The translations under genes were made by a program, and so were the position numbers. Below the pieces are notes generated by a model, which saw only the letters and a program-made list of their open reading frames with translations, was not told where the DNA came from and did not search any database. This document shows positions 6,041-8,002 of a stretch of DNA of 8,002 nt, in pieces (the stretch's first letter is position 1; each line of letters begins with the position of its first letter). This stretch comes from an uncultured Clostridium sp. (GTDB lineage Bacteria > Bacillota > Clostridia > TANB77 > CAG-508): positions 1-8,002 of the forward strand of contig CAOJXM010000040.1 in the NCBI GenBank assembly GCA_948465625.1. Reading direction: 5' to 3'.

Positions 6041-7537
6041 TTATATGCCTGCTTTGGGCAATTTTAATAAAGTAGTTCCTGAGGTCTTTAATTCGATATA
6101 GTTAATCCAATTTTGTTTTTCTTGTTGATTGTTGTCCTCTAAGTTTTCGTTATAAGATTTATTTGTATAAGTACGATAAAGCAAATTCTTATATATATCA
6201 TTATTCTGTTCATTTTTAATGTTTTTTATTCTTATATTATTGATAAAATCTCGATTGTTATAATAATTGTTTTCGTTTATATTCTCTGTTACTTCTTTTA
6301 TGGTATTGTTGTTGTATATGTTTGCAATGTCTTTGTTGTTTGTTTCTTTTATTACATAATTTTCTTCTTGTACATTAATTTCTTTTTCTTTATTTTCTAT
6401 TACTTGTTCTTTTGTTTTATCATTGATTATTTTTACTTTTGTAATCCTATTTTCTGCTATTACTTCTAGTTTTATGTAATAGTTCATTAAACTATATCCT
6501 TCTTGTGTTTTTGTTTGTTTGATATGATAAATTCCTGGTTCTACATTGTTAAGAAGGATTTCTCCTTTTTCATCTGTTGTTAAATTTTCTTGCAAGGTTT
6601 CATAATTTTGATTGTATAATGTGAAGGTTGCTCCTACAATAGGTTTTTGTGTATCTTTTGCAAGATTGGTTATTTGTATGGTTGATAATTCTGCATTTTT
6701 GATATCGATATGACGACTTATTTTTTCTATTTCCTCTTCTAGTACTACTACTCCATAGTTATGGCTTCGATCTGTGTTATCTCCTAATAACATTTTTACT
6801 TTTATAAAATCTGCTTCTAATTTTATGCTCATATTTTGCATGGTATTTGCTTTTGGAATTAATATTTTGAAGCAATCTTTTTCTTGGAAATTATTTTTTG
6901 GTTGATTGTTTAAGTCTGTAATTTGTACACCTTCTCCTGCTATTAATTGTATGCTTCCTGTTCGAATTCTTCCATTGGTTTGTATTTCATATTCTTTCAT
7001 GAAATAATTGCTATCTAATGAATCTTGGATAAATTCTTCTGTTTTTTGTGTTAGCTGTATATCATGAATCGAAGAAACTTTTCTTGCTTCTTGTGCAATT
7101 TTCATTGTTGCTTCTAAAATTCTATTCCCACTTTCTTTTGTTATTTTATATTTCCCAATATCTCTTGGTTCTAAGATATAATAAATGGCCTCTTGTGTTG
7201 CAATATACGCTTCAAATTCATTTTGGCAGTTCAACTCTTCTGGTGTTTTATAAGGATACCCTGCTAAAATAATATTAGAAATTTCACTGTTACTATATTC
7301 TTGTATTTTTTCTATTTCTATTTGTGATATTTTTTCATTTAATGAATTAATATTATATACTAATTTTCCATTGTATTGTAACATTCGGTTAGGAAATGTT
7401 GTATTATAAGGATAGGTTAATTCTTTTTGCCCTTCTTGTATTACTTCTACTCTTTGGTTTGCTGCTCTACTTATGCTAGTAAAATGAAATAGCATCATAA
7501 ATAGCATTGCTCCTATGATTATTTTTTTATTTTTCAT
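6041..7537 (-). CDS. Secreted thioester-domain/SpaA-type surface protein with degenerate covalent sites
   Basis: 498 aa. A signal peptide (Lys-rich start, hydrophobic 6-19, 'SISRAA' with cleavage likely after A25 or A26) is followed by a TQXA-type thioester domain (about 40-180, 'ATQEAIYYIL' from 113). A linked beta domain follows (about 182-275, 'GDNTDRSHNYG' near 252), then a SpaA/CnaB domain (about 283-375, 'PIVGATFTLY', 'TTDEKGEILLNNVEPGIYHI', 'EGYSL'). Next comes an Asn-rich polar linker (about 378-480), and the protein ends in 'LPKAGI'. Such proteins normally form covalent bonds to host targets (Cys-Gln thioester), within domains (Lys-Asn isopeptide) and to the wall (sortase). Here the matching positions are changed: 'LVYNI' has Asn62 where YC is expected, 'ITN' has Asn291 for the isopeptide Lys, and 'KQTKTQEGY' has Gln341 for the catalytic Glu. 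There is no membrane anchor after LPKAG. The start at 7537 has AAGGGAAG upstream, 15 nt after the sortase-like gene's stop. It is probably secreted, an adhesin-like protein of unknown ligand. Confidence 0.85.
   Translation of the reverse strand: MKNKKIIIGAMLFMMLFHFTSISRAANQRVEVIQEGQKELTYPYNTTFPNRMLQYNGKLVYNINSLNEKISQIEIEKIQEYSNSEISNIILAGYPYKTPEELNCQNEFEAYIATQEAIYYILEPRDIGKYKITKESGNRILEATMKIAQEARKVSSIHDIQLTQKTEEFIQDSLDSNYFMKEYEIQTNGRIRTGSIQLIAGEGVQITDLNNQPKNNFQEKDCFKILIPKANTMQNMSIKLEADFIKVKMLLGDNTDRSHNYGVVVLEEEIEKISRHIDIKNAELSTIQITNLAKDTQKPIVGATFTLYNQNYETLQENLTTDEKGEILLNNVEPGIYHIKQTKTQEGYSLMNYYIKLEVIAENRITKVKIINDKTKEQVIENKEKEINVQEENYVIKETNNKDIANIYNNNTIKEVTENINENNYYNNRDFINNIRIKNIKNEQNNDIYKNLLYRTYTNKSYNENLEDNNQQEKQNWINYIELKTSGTTLLKLPKAGI
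6044..6061 (-). other. Terminal LPKAGI motif, sorting-signal-like but with no anchor
   Basis: The last six residues match the LPxTG-type pattern with Ala for Thr. A stop follows directly, so the hydrophobic helix and positive tail of a sorting signal are absent. Neither other minus-strand frame downstream encodes a hydrophobic tail, so a simple frameshift does not explain it. Confidence 0.7.
6098..6406 (-). other. Asn-rich low-complexity linker in the surface protein
   Basis: Residues about 378-480 are dominated by Asn, Glu, Lys, Ile and Tyr with runs such as 'NENNYYNNRDFINN', without recognisable domain. It probably forms a flexible stalk between the SpaA domain and the terminal LPKAGI. Confidence 0.65.
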
Positions 7538-7552
7538 ATCATTTCTTCCCTT

Positions 7553-8002
7553 CTATTTTTTTATTTCGATTGCTTGTACACATCTTCTTTGATTTTCTTG
7601 TGTTTTGGCTCCTGTTATTAAAGTTAATTTGTTTTCTTCTGTATCGCTTAAATACGACCAATCGGTATCTTGAATTATAATGTTTTGAATGACTTGATAT
7701 TCTTTTTGCTTTCCTTGATATTGATAAAGTATGATATCATCTTCTTTTAAATTTTCTAAATTTTCAAAGTAGTTTTTATTTCCTCCACTATTGTTGGCAA
7801 TTAAGCCAATGTTTCCTTCCCATTTTGAGGTTTGTGTAAAATGCCCTATATAGTCTGTTAAAACTTCTTGATTGGTTCCTTCTTTTATGGTTCCTGTGAT
7901 ATTTAATTTGGGTATCATGATTTTCCATTCTTTTTGTGTGTATTCTTTTTTGGTATCATCGTAATCTTGTATTTTATTTATTTCTTGTGTTTTATATTGA
8001 TA
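7553..8002 (-). CDS. Sortase-family protein lacking the catalytic His and Cys (5' end outside window)
   Basis: The frame is open to the last base of the window, so the annotated Met at 7918 is internal: 28 more codons precede it, ending 'EWKIMIPKLNI', which reads as the conserved W-x-I-x-IP-x-L-x-I strand of a sortase. From that Met: 'GTIKEGT' (9-15), 'WEGNIGLIANNSGG' (33-46), 'YFENLENLKEDDIILY' (50-65), 'YQVIQNIIIQ' (74-83), 'NKLTLITGAK' (96-105), 'RRCVQAIEI' (111-119). This is the beta-barrel core of the sortase family (PF04203), closest in look to class D or related clostridial enzymes. In active enzymes the third block has a GHN-type His and the LTLITC block the nucleophilic Cys. Here they are Asn42 (AAC) and Gly103 (GGA); only the Arg (R111) is kept. 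If the alignment holds, it cannot perform transpeptidation. The N-terminal membrane anchor is expected beyond the window. It sits directly upstream of the secreted protein, as sortases sit beside their substrates. Confidence 0.85.
   Translation of the reverse strand, partial: YQYKTQEINKIQDYDDTKKEYTQKEWKIMIPKLNITGTIKEGTNQEVLTDYIGHFTQTSKWEGNIGLIANNSGGNKNYFENLENLKEDDIILYQYQGKQKEYQVIQNIIIQDTDWSYLSDTEENKLTLITGAKTQENQRRCVQAIEIKK

Noticed and set aside
6038..6060. Terminator hairpin after the surface-protein gene
   Set aside because: Only a 3-bp GCC/GGC pairing is present, without a stable stem followed by a T run in the transcript.
6098..6406. Asn-codon-rich stretch as a DNA microsatellite or phase-variation tract
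   Set aside because: AAT/AAC/ATT codons are mixed, with no exact repeat unit long enough for slippage.
7553..7918. Complete 121-aa small protein starting at the Met at 7918
   Set aside because: The same frame stays open for 28 codons to the window edge, and those codons encode the conserved W-x-I-x-IP sortase strand. The true start is outside the window.

Overview
The window comes from an AT-rich, low-GC Gram-positive (Firmicutes-type) chromosome, most likely a Clostridia-like anaerobe. The evidence is strong A/T bias at third codon positions, good Shine-Dalgarno sites, a sortase-fold protein next to a secreted thioester/SpaA-type surface protein, and a Clostridia-typical set of housekeeping genes (aluminium-resistance/methionine gamma-lyase family, HI0933/YhiN flavoprotein, WG-repeat protein). 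I cannot name a species. All seven genes lie on the minus strand, so transcription runs from the right end of the window to the left.

Right part (about 6041-8002): a sortase-family gene, open through the window edge, is followed after 14 nt by a 498-aa secreted protein. That protein has a signal peptide, a TQXA-type thioester domain, a SpaA/CnaB domain, an Asn-rich linker and a terminal LPKAGI. This is the most interesting part of the window. The residues that normally carry out covalent chemistry are replaced in both proteins. The sortase has Asn for His and Gly for Cys, the thioester Cys is Asn, the CnaB isopeptide Lys and Glu are Asn and Gln, and the sorting-like motif ends the protein with no membrane anchor. 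Both frames are nevertheless intact. It looks like a covalent adhesin/sortase pair turned into a non-covalent one.

Middle and left part (1-6040): a perfect-consensus SigA promoter (TTGACA, 17 nt, TATAAT) sits in the 71-nt gap after the surface-protein gene. It should drive a tight run of five genes: a CNNM/CBS/CorC membrane protein, a membrane-anchored WG-repeat protein, a PLP enzyme of the methionine gamma-lyase/aluminium-resistance family, an HI0933/YhiN-type FAD oxidoreductase and a YdcF/DUF218 protein cut by the window start. Gaps are 23, -11, 11 and 11 nt, which implies one polycistronic message.

The HI0933-family gene carries an apparent one-base insertion inside its N-terminal GGGPAG dinucleotide-binding motif. 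The true start is at 1632, and the open frame starting at 1595 lacks the FAD-binding glycine loop. It is either a sequence error or a fresh lesion. No tRNA, rRNA, CRISPR array, insertion sequence or convincing terminator was seen.
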